64,000 bases of DNA from Roseiarcus sp963794655. GTDB taxonomy: Bacteria > Pseudomonadota > Alphaproteobacteria > Rhizobiales > Beijerinckiaceae. The notes beneath the pieces are model-generated. The model was not told the origin of the DNA, ran no database searches, and saw only the letters and a program-made list of their open reading frames with translations. This document shows, one piece after another, positions 53,435-62,025 of this stretch. The translations under genes and the position numbers were made by a program. Every line of letters begins with the position of its first letter. The stretch's first letter is position 1. Where the stretch lies: the NCBI GenBank assembly GCA_963794655.1, contig CAWCEV010000002.1:155102-219101 (forward strand). The letters run 5' to 3'.

Positions 53435-54420
53435 GACTGCGGCCTGCCGTCGGTGCGGACGATGCGCACCTTCTTCTGATGTTCGCCGCCGAGGCGCAGT
53501 TCGGCCGCCGCGAAGAGCCGATCCACGATCATGTGATTGCCCTGGACGCGATAGTTCACGAGCTCGGCGCCGCCCTCCGCGCCGATGACCCAGAGCGGGG
53601 GCATCTCGCCGCGGCTGATCCCGCGCGGGAACTCGATGAACACCTGCCGCCCGTCATCGAAAGCGCGCAGCGGCCGCCAGGCCGCATTGTCCCCCTCGAT
53701 CGAATAGCGAAAGTTCAACGCCTCCAGGTCGACGCCGGACGCCACCGGCGCCGCGGCTTCGGCAATCGCGTTCTGCCGGCGCAGTGCGATTAGCTGGTCG
53801 CTCGCATAGGCCCAGGACACCGAGGCCATGTAGGTCTTTTCGGCCGAGCGCAGCTCGAGATGATAGGTGCGCCGGTCGGTGTTGACGACGAGGTTGGTGA
53901 CGAGATCCGGCCGGGTCGGCTTGATCAGGATGTGGACCTGCTTGGACGCTCCGGTTCCGCTCTCGGTGTCGCCGATCACCCATCGGACGGTGTCGCCGGC
54001 GGCGACCGGCCCCGAGCCGACAAGCTGCTCTCCGGCTTCGAGCGCGATGTCGGTGATCTCGCCAGGCGCGGCATAGACCTGGTAGAGCGCGCCGTCCGAG
54101 AAGGGATAGACCTGGATGGCGTTGATGTATCCCGCGCGTGTCGGCTGCACGCGCGCTTCGCCGTTCGCCTGCTCGACGCGAGCGCGGGGATCCGCCGCCT
54201 CCGCCTCTTCGGTCTTCGCGCCTGGGATCGGTTTGAGCTGCCCGGGCAGGGGCAGGAGCTTTGGAATCTCGACGATCCGAACGGGCTTCGGCGGATCGGG
54301 CGAAAGGACAGCTTTGCGCGGCGTGTCGTCGTAGCTGATCTCCGGCGGCTTCCAGGTCGTCGAGCAGGCCCCGAGTGAGACTGAGGCGAGCAGGAGGGCT
54401 GTAGGGACAAGGACGCGCAT
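53431..54420 (-). CDS. trbG: Conjugal transfer protein TrbG (VirB9-like)
   Basis: A 329-residue outer-membrane-complex component. It begins with a lipoprotein signal, MRVLVPTALLLASVSLGAC, with lipid-anchor Cys19. VirB9 features are QVYPFSDGALYQVYAAPGEI, VKPTRPDL-type stretch HILIKPTRPDLVTNLVVNTD and the C-terminal PPLWVIGAEGGAELVNYRVQ. Start and stop overlap trbF and trbI by 1-4 bases, so translation is coupled. Intact. Confidence 0.95.
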   Translation of the reverse strand: MRVLVPTALLLASVSLGACSTTWKPPEISYDDTPRKAVLSPDPPKPVRIVEIPKLLPLPGQLKPIPGAKTEEAEAADPRARVEQANGEARVQPTRAGYINAIQVYPFSDGALYQVYAAPGEITDIALEAGEQLVGSGPVAAGDTVRWVIGDTESGTGASKQVHILIKPTRPDLVTNLVVNTDRRTYHLELRSAEKTYMASVSWAYASDQLIALRRQNAIAEAAAPVASGVDLEALNFRYSIEGDNAAWRPLRAFDDGRQVFIEFPRGISRGEMPPLWVIGAEGGAELVNYRVQGNHMIVDRLFAAAELRLGGEHQKKVRIVRTDGRPQS

Positions 54421-55100
54421 CAGCCGAGCTCCTTCGACCAGTTGAGGGCATGGATGTAGACGCCGAGAGGGTTCTTCTTCAGCCGATCGGCGTCGGTCGG
54501 CGTCTCAAGGACGATGGTGAGGATGGCGCTCCAGCGCTCGGTCGCGGCGAGCGCCTCATCGACGTAGCGGCGCTCGGTCCAGGAGACGCGGAAGCTATCG
54601 TCGGAAGCGCGGATGACGCTCGAAACCTCGACGGAGACCTGGATCTTGCCGACCTTGGAGAAGGGGTCGCTGGCGCGCGCATAATCATTCAGCGCCAGCG
54701 CGCCCTTGTCGGTGACGTAGTTGTAGGCCTCGAGCCAGTTCTGCCGCAGCACGATCGGGTCAGCGGGAATGCCCCGCACTTCGTCAATGAAGCGTGAGAG
54801 ATGCCAGGCGATCTGAGGGTCCGTCGGCCGATAGTCGGCCAGCGCCGGCGCAACCGCCTGGGCCTGGCCGAGTTTGTCGACCTGCACGACCCAAGGCGTG
54901 ATCGTGCCGCGGGCCGAATGCCAGACCAGGCCGGCCGCGAGGCCGCCGCTCAGGAGCAGTGTTCCGAAGAAGGCGAGCCGCCAGTTCCTCGCCTGGACCC
55001 GTGCGGATCCGATCCGCTCGTCCCAGACCTGGCCGGCCCGTTGATAGGGCGTCTCAGGCTCGGGCGTCTTGCCGTAACGGACTGATGGCCGCCGAAACAT
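54420..55100 (-). CDS. trbF: Conjugal transfer protein TrbF (VirB8-like)
   Basis: A 226-residue bitopic inner-membrane protein. A TM helix (WRLAFFGTLLLSGGLAAGLV) at ~40-62 precedes a periplasmic NTF2-like VirB8 domain: YRPTDPQIAWHLSRFIDEVR, WLEAYNYVTDKGALALNDYA and a C-terminal RLKKNPLGVYIHALNWSKEL. It links the inner-membrane complex to TrbI and TrbG. Intact; 3 bp separate it from trbL. Confidence 0.95.
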   Translation of the reverse strand: MFRRPSVRYGKTPEPETPYQRAGQVWDERIGSARVQARNWRLAFFGTLLLSGGLAAGLVWHSARGTITPWVVQVDKLGQAQAVAPALADYRPTDPQIAWHLSRFIDEVRGIPADPIVLRQNWLEAYNYVTDKGALALNDYARASDPFSKVGKIQVSVEVSSVIRASDDSFRVSWTERRYVDEALAATERWSAILTIVLETPTDADRLKKNPLGVYIHALNWSKELG

Positions 55101-55103
55101 GGG

Positions 55104-56357
55104 CTATTCCCCTTCTGAGAGATCGACGGACGCGCCGCCGATAGGACGATCGCCGGAGCGGATGGCGTGATCGGCGACGGAGGCGGCTCGGCTGACCATC
55201 GGGCTGCGAGTCGTCCGAGACATCCAGGCAGGAGGCGCCGAGGCGGTCCCTTGAGCCGATGCGGCGGGGCTCGCTGCTGCCGTCGCAGCGCTCGCGCCGC
55301 CCGCAAAGCTGTCTTGGAGACTGGACGCGGCGCGACGCAGAGGGCTCGAGACGGCCGCGGCGGCGGCTTCCGCCACTCCTGCCGGCCCACTCGCGCGAAA
55401 GGCCGCGCTGGCGCCGCCGGCGACGCTCGCGGCCCCACGCGCCGTCCCGCCAATCAAGCCGCCAGCAGCTCCAAGCCCCCCGACGGCAAGACCGGCGCCG
55501 GCGGCGCCGATGCCGGCGACCGCGAGACCGGTCCCGACGGCCGCGCCCGCGCCGAGCTGCGGGCCGCCGGCGATCAAGCCGTTGGCGATGCCCGGCCCGA
55601 AGATCGAAAGAGCGAGCATGGCGAGCGAGGCGAGAATCAGCGTGAGAGCGTCGTTGATGGTCGGCGGATTGTTGAAGCCGCCGGTGAACTGGCCGAAGAT
55701 CGTCGAGCCGATGCCGATGATGACGGCGAGCACGAGGATCTTCACGCCCGACGAGACGACATTGCCGAGCACCTTCTCAGCGAGGAAGGCGGTGCGGCCA
55801 AAGAGGCCGAACGGAACCAGGACGAATCCGGCCAAGGTGGTCAGCTTGAACTCGATCAGGCTGACGAAGAGCTGGATCGCCATGACGAAGAAGCTGATGA
55901 CGACGATGAGCCAAGCGATCATGAGGATGACGATCTGGATGAAATTGTCGAAGAAGCTGGCGAAACCCATGAGACCGGAGATGGAGGTCAGGATGGGTTG
56001 TCCGGCGTCGATGCCGACCTGGGCGACGCGTCCCGGCTGAAGAAGCTGCGTCGAGCTCAGCGTGCCGCCCCCGGCCTTGATCCCCAAGCCGGCGAATGAG
56101 TTGTAAATGATCTGAGCGAGATTGTTGTAGTTGGCGATGAGGTAGGCGAAGACGCCGATGTAGAGCGTTTTCCTGATCAGCCGGGCGATCACGTCCTCGT
56201 CAGGCGCCAATACCCAGAAGAGACCGGCAAGGGTGATGTCGATGGCGATGAGCACGCCGGCGAGCCAGCGGACGTCGCCCTGGACGAGGCCGAAGCCCGA
56301 GTCGATGTACTGGGTGAAGACGCCCAGAAAACGATCGATGACGCCCGTGCCGCCCAT
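55104..56357 (-). CDS. trbL: Conjugal transfer protein TrbL (VirB6-like)
   Basis: A 417-residue polytopic inner-membrane protein with TM helices in GVLIAIDITLAGLFWVLAPD, FIQIVILMIAWLIVVISFFV and ILVLAVIIGIGSTIFGQFTG. It carries the conserved stretch TTLAGFVLVPFGLFGRTAFL. The C-terminal third is Ala/Gly/Ser-rich and low in complexity, as usual for TrbL. It is thought to form part of the DNA channel. Intact; 5 bp downstream of trbK. Confidence 0.94.
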   Translation of the reverse strand: MGGTGVIDRFLGVFTQYIDSGFGLVQGDVRWLAGVLIAIDITLAGLFWVLAPDEDVIARLIRKTLYIGVFAYLIANYNNLAQIIYNSFAGLGIKAGGGTLSSTQLLQPGRVAQVGIDAGQPILTSISGLMGFASFFDNFIQIVILMIAWLIVVISFFVMAIQLFVSLIEFKLTTLAGFVLVPFGLFGRTAFLAEKVLGNVVSSGVKILVLAVIIGIGSTIFGQFTGGFNNPPTINDALTLILASLAMLALSIFGPGIANGLIAGGPQLGAGAAVGTGLAVAGIGAAGAGLAVGGLGAAGGLIGGTARGAASVAGGASAAFRASGPAGVAEAAAAAVSSPLRRAASSLQDSFAGGASAATAAASPAASAQGTASAPPAWMSRTTRSPMVSRAASVADHAIRSGDRPIGGASVDLSEGE

Positions 56358-56362
56358 CGTCT

Positions 56363-56680
56363 CTATTTGCCTTCAGGCGGCGCGGTCGGAGCGGTCGTGT
56401 GATCGGCTGTCGATCCGGCGGCGAAGAAGCGGCGCCGGTTCTCGGCCCAGGCGGCCTTGCATGCGGCGTCCTCGATCGCCGCCATGCCGATCGCGCGGCA
56501 GCGAGCAAGCTCATCGGCCAGCGGGTCGGTCTCATGAGGCGGGAAGCCAAGTTTTGCGGCCGCAACGATGCCGGAGTCATTGTCTCGAAAGTGAACGCTC
56601 GCCATGACCGTCGCGATCGTCACCGCGACGAGGCCGAGCGCGCGAGCCCAGGCGCCGAAGTTGAGCGGGTCCGCGGGCAT
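56363..56680 (-). CDS. TrbK-alt entry-exclusion-type protein
   Basis: A 105-residue protein with one N-terminal TM helix (ALGLVAVTIATVMASVHF), a polar region and two Cys (ARCRAIG; DAACKAAW). The position between trbJ and trbL and the RCRAIGMAAIEDAACKAAWA signature fit the putative TrbK-alt family, proposed to block entry of related plasmids. No lipobox is seen. It overlaps trbJ by one base (TGATG). Confidence 0.85.
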   Translation of the reverse strand: MPADPLNFGAWARALGLVAVTIATVMASVHFRDNDSGIVAAAKLGFPPHETDPLADELARCRAIGMAAIEDAACKAAWAENRRRFFAAGSTADHTTAPTAPPEGK

Positions 56681-57417
56681 CAGTGGAACATCTGCGCGGC
56701 GCCCGGCTGGTAGCCCGGCCCGTAGCTCAAGAAATTGGTCAGCTGCTGCTGCGCCTGCGCCTGGTTCGCGACATTGCGCGCGCCCTCCAGGCTCTGAGCG
56801 CGCGCGATCGCCGCCATCACCGCGGTGAGGTCGGCGAGCTGCGTGGTCTGAAGCGCGACAAGCTGGTTGCCGGATTGCGCCGCCTGGAGGGCGCCTGAGG
56901 CCCCTTGGCTCGAAGAAACGAGCCCAGCAATCTGGGTGCGGGTGGTGGAGAGGTTCTGCACCACGCCGGCCTGGACGCGCATCGCGTCCTGGAATCCGGC
57001 GAGCGCGTTCTGCCAGCGGGTCTGCGCACCTGCTAGCAGCTGCTGCGCGGAGGTCGAACTCGAATAGGCCTGCGGGTAGGACTGAGTGAAGGCCTGATTG
57101 ACGGAAGTGACGCTGTAGGCGATCCGCTGCGCCTGGGTCAGGAGTTGCTCGGTCTGGTTGATCGACTGCTGAAGCTGGGTCAGCGAGGAATAAGGCAGGC
57201 TCGCAAGGTTCTTGGCCTGGTTGATGAGGGAGGTCGCCTGGTTTTGCAGGCTCTGGATCTCATTGTTGACCTGCTGCAGCTCGCGCGCCGCCGTCAGCAC
57301 GTTCTGGGCGTAGTTTGTGGGGTCGAAGACGACCCACTGCGCACGGGCTGGCGCGGTGGCGAGGGCAAGCGCGGCGATGCCGGCCGCGAAGGCCAATCGA
57401 ATACGAAGGCTACTCAT
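56680..57417 (-). CDS. trbJ: Conjugal transfer protein TrbJ (VirB5-like)
   Basis: A 245-residue exported protein. ATG 57417 is chosen because it overlaps the expected trbE end (ATGA) and begins the signal peptide MSSLRIRLAFAAGIAALALA (cleavage near ARA-Q). The mature part starts WVVFDPTNYAQNVLTAAREL and is a long Gln-rich coiled coil (EIQSLQNQATSLINQAKNLA), consistent with the VirB5/TrbJ pilus-tip component. Intact. Confidence 0.93.
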   Translation of the reverse strand: MSSLRIRLAFAAGIAALALATAPARAQWVVFDPTNYAQNVLTAARELQQVNNEIQSLQNQATSLINQAKNLASLPYSSLTQLQQSINQTEQLLTQAQRIAYSVTSVNQAFTQSYPQAYSSSTSAQQLLAGAQTRWQNALAGFQDAMRVQAGVVQNLSTTRTQIAGLVSSSQGASGALQAAQSGNQLVALQTTQLADLTAVMAAIARAQSLEGARNVANQAQAQQQLTNFLSYGPGYQPGAAQMFH

Positions 57418-59851
57418 TGTGCGATCTCCTGAGCTTGCGTGGCAATCATGTCCGCCGCCCAATCAAGGCCCTTGCGCTTGAGCCACGCGGCGGCGAAGCC
57501 TTCATGGGTGCTGGGCGGCGACGATCTCGGCGATCGCCTTCTGGTCGGATTTTGAAGAGGCGGCGGTGAAGGCGAGCGCGACCTCGGAGAGGCCGAGCTC
57601 GAACAGGCGGTTTCCGCGGCGGGATTGGCAGTAATAGTCGCGCTTGGGCGTCGACCGGCTGAGGATCTCGATCTGCCGGTCGTTCAATCCAAAGCGGCGA
57701 TAGATGGCCGCGATCTGCGGCTCGAGCGCCCGCTCATTCGGGAGGAACAGCCGGGTAGGACAGCTCTCGATGATCGCAGGCGCGATTGCCGAGCCGTCGA
57801 TGTCGGCGAGCGACTGGGTGGCGAAGATGACGCTCGCATTCTTCTTGCGGAGTGTCTTCAACCATTCCCGAAGCTGTTCGGCGAAGCCGCGGTCGTCGAG
57901 GGCGAGCCAGCCTTCGTCGATGATGAGCAGGGTTGGACGCCCGTCGAGCCGATCGCCAATGCGGTGGAAGAGGTAGGAGAGAACCGCGGGCGCGGCGCTG
58001 GCGCCGATAAGGCCCTCGGTCTCGAAGGCCTGGACGTCGGCCTCGCCGAGGCGTTCCGTCTCGGCGTCGAGCAACCGTCCCCAGGGGCCGCCGAGGGTGT
58101 ACGGCTGTAAGGCTTGTTTCAGCGCGTTCGATTGCAGGAGAACCGAGAGGCCCGTGATGGTCCGCTCGGGAAGAGGAGCGGAGGCGAGCGAAGTGAGCGC
58201 CGACCAAAGATGCTCCTTGAGTTCGGGAGTGACGGACACCGCTTCGCGGGCGAGCAATGCCGCGACCCACTCGGCCGCCCAGGCCCGTTCTCCGGCGTCA
58301 TCGAGGCGAGCGAGCGGCTGTAAGGAAACGGGTTCGGCGACATCCTCGGCGAGCGCGCCGCCGAGGTCGTGCCAGTCCCCGCCCATCGCCAGCGCCGCGG
58401 CCCGGATCGAGCCGCCAAAATCGAAGGCGAAGACCTGCGCGCCCGAATAGCGGCGGAACTGGAGCGCCATCAGAGCCAGAAGGACGCTCTTGCCCGCGCC
58501 GGTCGGACCGACGATCAGGGTATGGCCAACATCGCCGACATGGAGCGAGAAGCGGAACGGCGTCGAGCCTTCCGTCCGGGCGAAGAAGAGCGGCGGCGCC
58601 TGAAGATGCTCGTCCCGTTCCGGCCCGGCCCAGACCGCCGAGAACGGCATCATGTGCGCCAGGTTCAGTGTCGAAATCGGCGGCTGGCGGACGTTGGCGT
58701 AGACATGGCCCGGGAGGCTCCCGAGCCACGCCTCGATCGCGTTCACTGTCTCGCGCATGCAGGTGAAGTCACGGCCCTGGATGGCCTTCTCGACCAGCCG
58801 CAGCCGGTCTTCGGCCATGCGGGGATCGTCGTGCCAGACCGTGACCGTCGCCGTGACATAGGCCTCGCCGACGAGATCGGAGCCGAGTTCCTGGAGCGCG
58901 GCGTCGGCGTCGAGCGCCTTGTTGGCGGCGTCGGAGTCCATCAGCACCGACGCTTCGTTGGTCATGACCTCCTTGAGGATCGCCATGATCGACTTGCGCT
59001 TGGCGAACCATTGCCGCCGGATCTTCCCGAGCAGCCTGGTCGCGTCGGTCTTGTCGAGGCAGATGGCGCGCGTCGACCAGCGATAGGGGAAGGCCAGGCG
59101 GTTGAGGTCATCGAGCAGCCCCGGCCAGGTCTGCGACGGAAAACCCATGATGGTAAGGGTGCGCAGATGCGCGCGGCCGAGACGGGGCTCGAGCCCGCCG
59201 GTCAAATCCTCGTCGACCAGGATGGCGTCGAGATAGATCGGCGTCTCCGGCACGCGGACACGCTGGCGGCGCGTCGAGACGCAGGAATGCAGGTAGGTCA
59301 GGGTTTCGCCGTCATCGAGCCATTCGGCCTCGGGCATGAAACCTTCAATAAGAGCGAGCACTCGGTCGGTCCGGTCGACGAAACCGTCTAGGGCGACCCG
59401 CCAGTCGGCGCCGTCGTGGGCGCGATTCTCATAGAGCCAGGCTTCGGCGCGGGCGGAATCGTCGGCCGGCGGCAGCCAGAGCAGCGTCAGGAAATACCGG
59501 CTCTCGAAATGCGCGCCTTCTTCCTCGAACTGCGCCCGACGTTCCTCATCGACCAACCTCGGAGGCGGGTTCGGGAAAATCGCTGAGCGGATAGCTGTGG
59601 GCGGGCTGGCGTTGCGCTTCGATGAAGATCGCCCAGCCGGTTCCGAGGCGCCGGAGCGCATTGTTGAGCCGCGAGGTCATCGCGACCAGCTCGGCGGGCG
59701 TCGCGGAATCGAGGTCCGGACCGCGGAATTTCGCCGTGCGCTGGAACGAGCCGTCCTTGTTGAGGATAACGCCTTCACCCACGAGCGCCGCCCAGGGCAG
59801 GAAGTCGGCGAGGCTCTGCGAGCGGCGGCGGTATTCGGCGAGGTTCATCAT
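57414..59851 (-). pseudogene. trbE: TrbE (VirB4-like ATPase) with two frameshifts
   Basis: The transfer ATPase, ~812 codons if repaired. The start MMNLAEYRRRSQSLADFLPW (59851) is in one frame up to SDFPEPAS near 59560; the main part runs in another frame (RLVDEERRAQFEEEGAHF onward). It has Walker A VGPTGAGKSVLLAL and Walker B PTLLIIDEGWLAL. It stops at 57502 after EIVAAQHP, while the normal end HEGFAAAWLKRKGLDWAADM continues in a third frame to a stop overlapping trbJ. A one-base shift is needed at each place. Both breaks would inactivate the pump unless they are sequencing errors. Confidence 0.85.
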
Positions 59852-59861
59852 GGATCCCGCC

Positions 59862-60131
59862 TCAGCCGACGAGGTGCTGCGGATAGCGGAGATGGCGGCG
59901 CACCACATCGACGAAGGCCGGGTCGCGCTTGGCGGCCCACACCGCCGCGAGATGCGCGACAAGCCAGATCGCGCCGCCGACGATCCAGAGACGCAAGCCC
60001 AAGCCCACCGCCGCGGCGAGCGTGCCATTGACGATCGCCACCGCCCTCGGCGCGCCGCCGAGCAGGATCGGCTCGGTCAAAGCGCGATGGACCGGCGCAT
60101 AGAATCCGGCGATGGCGTCTGCCTGATCCAT
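59862..60131 (-). CDS. trbD: Conjugal transfer protein TrbD (VirB3-like)
   Basis: An 89-residue inner-membrane protein with a VirB3-type layout: APVHRALTEPILLGGAPRAV, then a TM hairpin (AIVNGTLAAAVGLGLRLWIV; GAIWLVAHLAAVWA) and the C-terminal motif DPAFVDVVRRHLRYPQHL. It works with TrbE in pilus assembly. The start overlaps the TrbC stop by one base. Intact. Confidence 0.93.
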   Translation of the reverse strand: MDQADAIAGFYAPVHRALTEPILLGGAPRAVAIVNGTLAAAVGLGLRLWIVGGAIWLVAHLAAVWAAKRDPAFVDVVRRHLRYPQHLVG

Positions 60132-60454
60132 CAGACCAGGACTCCGCCGCCGAACTGGAAGAAGGTGAGGAAGAAGCTCGACGCGGCGAAGGCGATCGAC
60201 AGGCCGAAGACGATCTGGATCAGCCGCCGAAATCCGCCGGAGGTTTCGCCGAACGCCAGCGTGAGGCCGGTGATGACGATGATGATCACCGAGACGACCT
60301 TGGCCACCGGCCCCTGGACGGATTCCAGGATCTGGTTGAGCGGCTGCTCCCAGGGCATGTTGGAGCCGGCGGCATAGGCTGGCGCCGTGATAAGGGCGAA
60401 GACGGCGAAGGCGGCCGCTGTAGTGATGCGGCGGCGGATACGGCTGAGCGGCAT
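60131..60454 (-). CDS. trbC: Conjugal pilin TrbC (internal start)
   Basis: The last 107 codons of the trbB-trbC open frame. An ATG at 60454 has AGGAG 8 bases upstream, so TrbC can be made separately. It has a signal peptide (TTAAAFAVFALITAPAYA), then the prepilin segment GSNMPWEQPLNQILESVQGP and two TM helices (VVSVIIIVITGLTLAFGETS; IVFGLSIAFAASSFFLTFFQ). TrbC is processed to the conjugative pilus subunit. If produced only as a TrbB fusion it could not be exported. Confidence 0.85.
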   Translation of the reverse strand: MPLSRIRRRITTAAAFAVFALITAPAYAAGSNMPWEQPLNQILESVQGPVAKVVSVIIIVITGLTLAFGETSGGFRRLIQIVFGLSIAFAASSFFLTFFQFGGGVLV

Positions 60455-61426
60455 TATCAGTTCTCCTGCGGAGGTGAGGACGTAGTCGCCAGCGGGGCTA
60501 AGACCCCTGACCACGGCGAGTTCGGCGAGCCGTCGGGCGGAGCCGCGGCCAGCGAGAACGGCGATGACGTCAATGGTCTCGGCGATGAGCGCGCGCGGGA
60601 CCGTGACGACGGCTTCCTGGATGAGCTGCTCGAGCCGGCGCAGCGCGCCGACCGCCGATCCGGCGTGCAGCGTGCCGACGCCGCCGGGATGGCCGGTTCC
60701 CCAGGCCTTGAGGAGATCGAGGGCTTCCGCGCCGCGCACCTCGCCGATCGGGATTCGGTCGGGCCGCAGCCGCAGCGCTGAGCGCACCAGGTCCGAGAGC
60801 GAGGCCGCGCCGTCCTTGGTGCGCAGCGCCACAAGGTTTGGCGCGGCGCATTGCAGCTCACGGGTGTCCTCGATCAGGACCACGCGGTCGTCGCTCGTGG
60901 CGACTTCGGCAAGGAGCGCATTGACCAGCGTCGTCTTGCCGGTCGAAGTGCCGCCGGCGACGAGGATGTTCTTCCGTTCCCGGACCGCCGCGCGCAGGAG
61001 CTCCGCCTGCAGGTCGGACATGATGCGGGCCGCGACATAATCGTCGAGGGTGAAGACGGCGACGGCCTGGCGGCGAATGGCGAAGCACGGCGCCGCGACC
61101 ACCGGCGGAACCAGGCCCTCGAAACGCTCCCCGCTTTCCGGCAGTTCGGCGGAGACGCGCGGGCTGCCGGCATGAACCTCGACCCCGACGTGATGGGCGA
61201 CGAGCCGCACGATGCGCTCGGCGTCGGCGGGCGCGACGCGGAGGCGAGTGTCCTCGAGGCCGCCCGACAGCCGGTCGATCCAAAGTCGACCGTCGGGATT
61301 GAGCATCACCTCGACGATGCTCGGATCTTCGAGATAGCCGGAAATCGATGGCCCCAGCGCGGTGCGCAGCATCCGCGCGCCGCGGGCGAAAGCTTCGGAT
61401 CGGAAGGAGATCGTCGTCATGGTCAC
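60131..61426 (-). CDS. trbB: TrbB ATPase, read through into TrbC
   Basis: A 431-codon frame. Residues ~1-324 are TrbB, a VirB11-like hexameric ATPase: Walker A VAGGTSTGKTTLVNALLAEV, the Asp box DDRVVLIEDTRELQC, then RLRPDRIPIGEVRGAEALDL and HPGGVGTLHAGSAVGALRRL. Instead of a stop after PAGDYVLTSAGEL the frame continues as IMPLSRIRRR into TrbC. In relatives I recall trbB and trbC are separate, with a stop just before the trbC ATG; a small change has probably removed the TrbB stop. The ATPase part appears complete. Confidence 0.88.
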   Translation of the reverse strand: MTMTTISFRSEAFARGARMLRTALGPSISGYLEDPSIVEVMLNPDGRLWIDRLSGGLEDTRLRVAPADAERIVRLVAHHVGVEVHAGSPRVSAELPESGERFEGLVPPVVAAPCFAIRRQAVAVFTLDDYVAARIMSDLQAELLRAAVRERKNILVAGGTSTGKTTLVNALLAEVATSDDRVVLIEDTRELQCAAPNLVALRTKDGAASLSDLVRSALRLRPDRIPIGEVRGAEALDLLKAWGTGHPGGVGTLHAGSAVGALRRLEQLIQEAVVTVPRALIAETIDVIAVLAGRGSARRLAELAVVRGLSPAGDYVLTSAGELIMPLSRIRRRITTAAAFAVFALITAPAYAAGSNMPWEQPLNQILESVQGPVAKVVSVIIIVITGLTLAFGETSGGFRRLIQIVFGLSIAFAASSFFLTFFQFGGGVLV

Positions 61427-61569
61427 GCCCCGCTACGTCGCCTCGGTCCGGAGGCGGATGTCAGCGGGGTTGATTAGAAAGAGCCATAACTGCGGCGAAG
61501 CAACAACGTTGAAGCGGGCGTAGGGGCGCAGGATAGAATTACAGGCGGCAGGGATGGCGCTCTCTCAAG

Positions 61570-62020
61570 TCAGGACGGGCCGCCGCCTGAATTTCGCTCC
61601 CCCTCATCTCCGCCAACATCTCGGACGATCTCGTCAGCGAGCTTGCGCCCACGGGCGAGACGCCGGCCAAGCGCTTCGATGAAACCTTCGTAGCGCTCAC
61701 GGCCCTTGGCTTGAGCGGCCGGCAGAGCCGCGTCGGGCAATGGGGGCGTGCTGGTCAGCCAGAAGCGCACGAAAACGGCCAGCGCCTCGTTCGAGATGTC
61801 GACATGCCGTTCGATGCGCTCCATCTGCCGGGTCATGCGATCGAGCCGCCGGGCGAGCGCGGCCTCCAGCCGATCGGCGCCGTCCGGCGAGAGATGGGAC
61901 GCCAGCGCCGCCTCCAAGACCAGGGACTGCGTCACGCCCTTGCGCGCGGCGTAGTCGGCCAGCTTGCTCATCAGGTCGGGCGGGCAGGCGAAACGTGTGC
62001 TTGGTCCGCATCGGCGTCAC
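61570..62020 (-). pseudogene. CopG-family regulator of the trb operon, frameshifted
   Basis: The typical gene upstream of trbB. The N-terminus MTPMRTKHTFRLP is in one frame from 62020, and the rest (MSKLADYAARKGVTQSLVLE, ERLEAALARRLDRMT-type helices, FVRFWLTSTPPLPDAALPAA) is in another from 61971. The shift lies near 61983 in a C/G-rich run. Without the first strand the ribbon-helix-helix fold would not form. If this is a sequencing error the gene is a normal ~148-residue repressor. Confidence 0.75.
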
Positions 62021-62025
62021 ATCTG

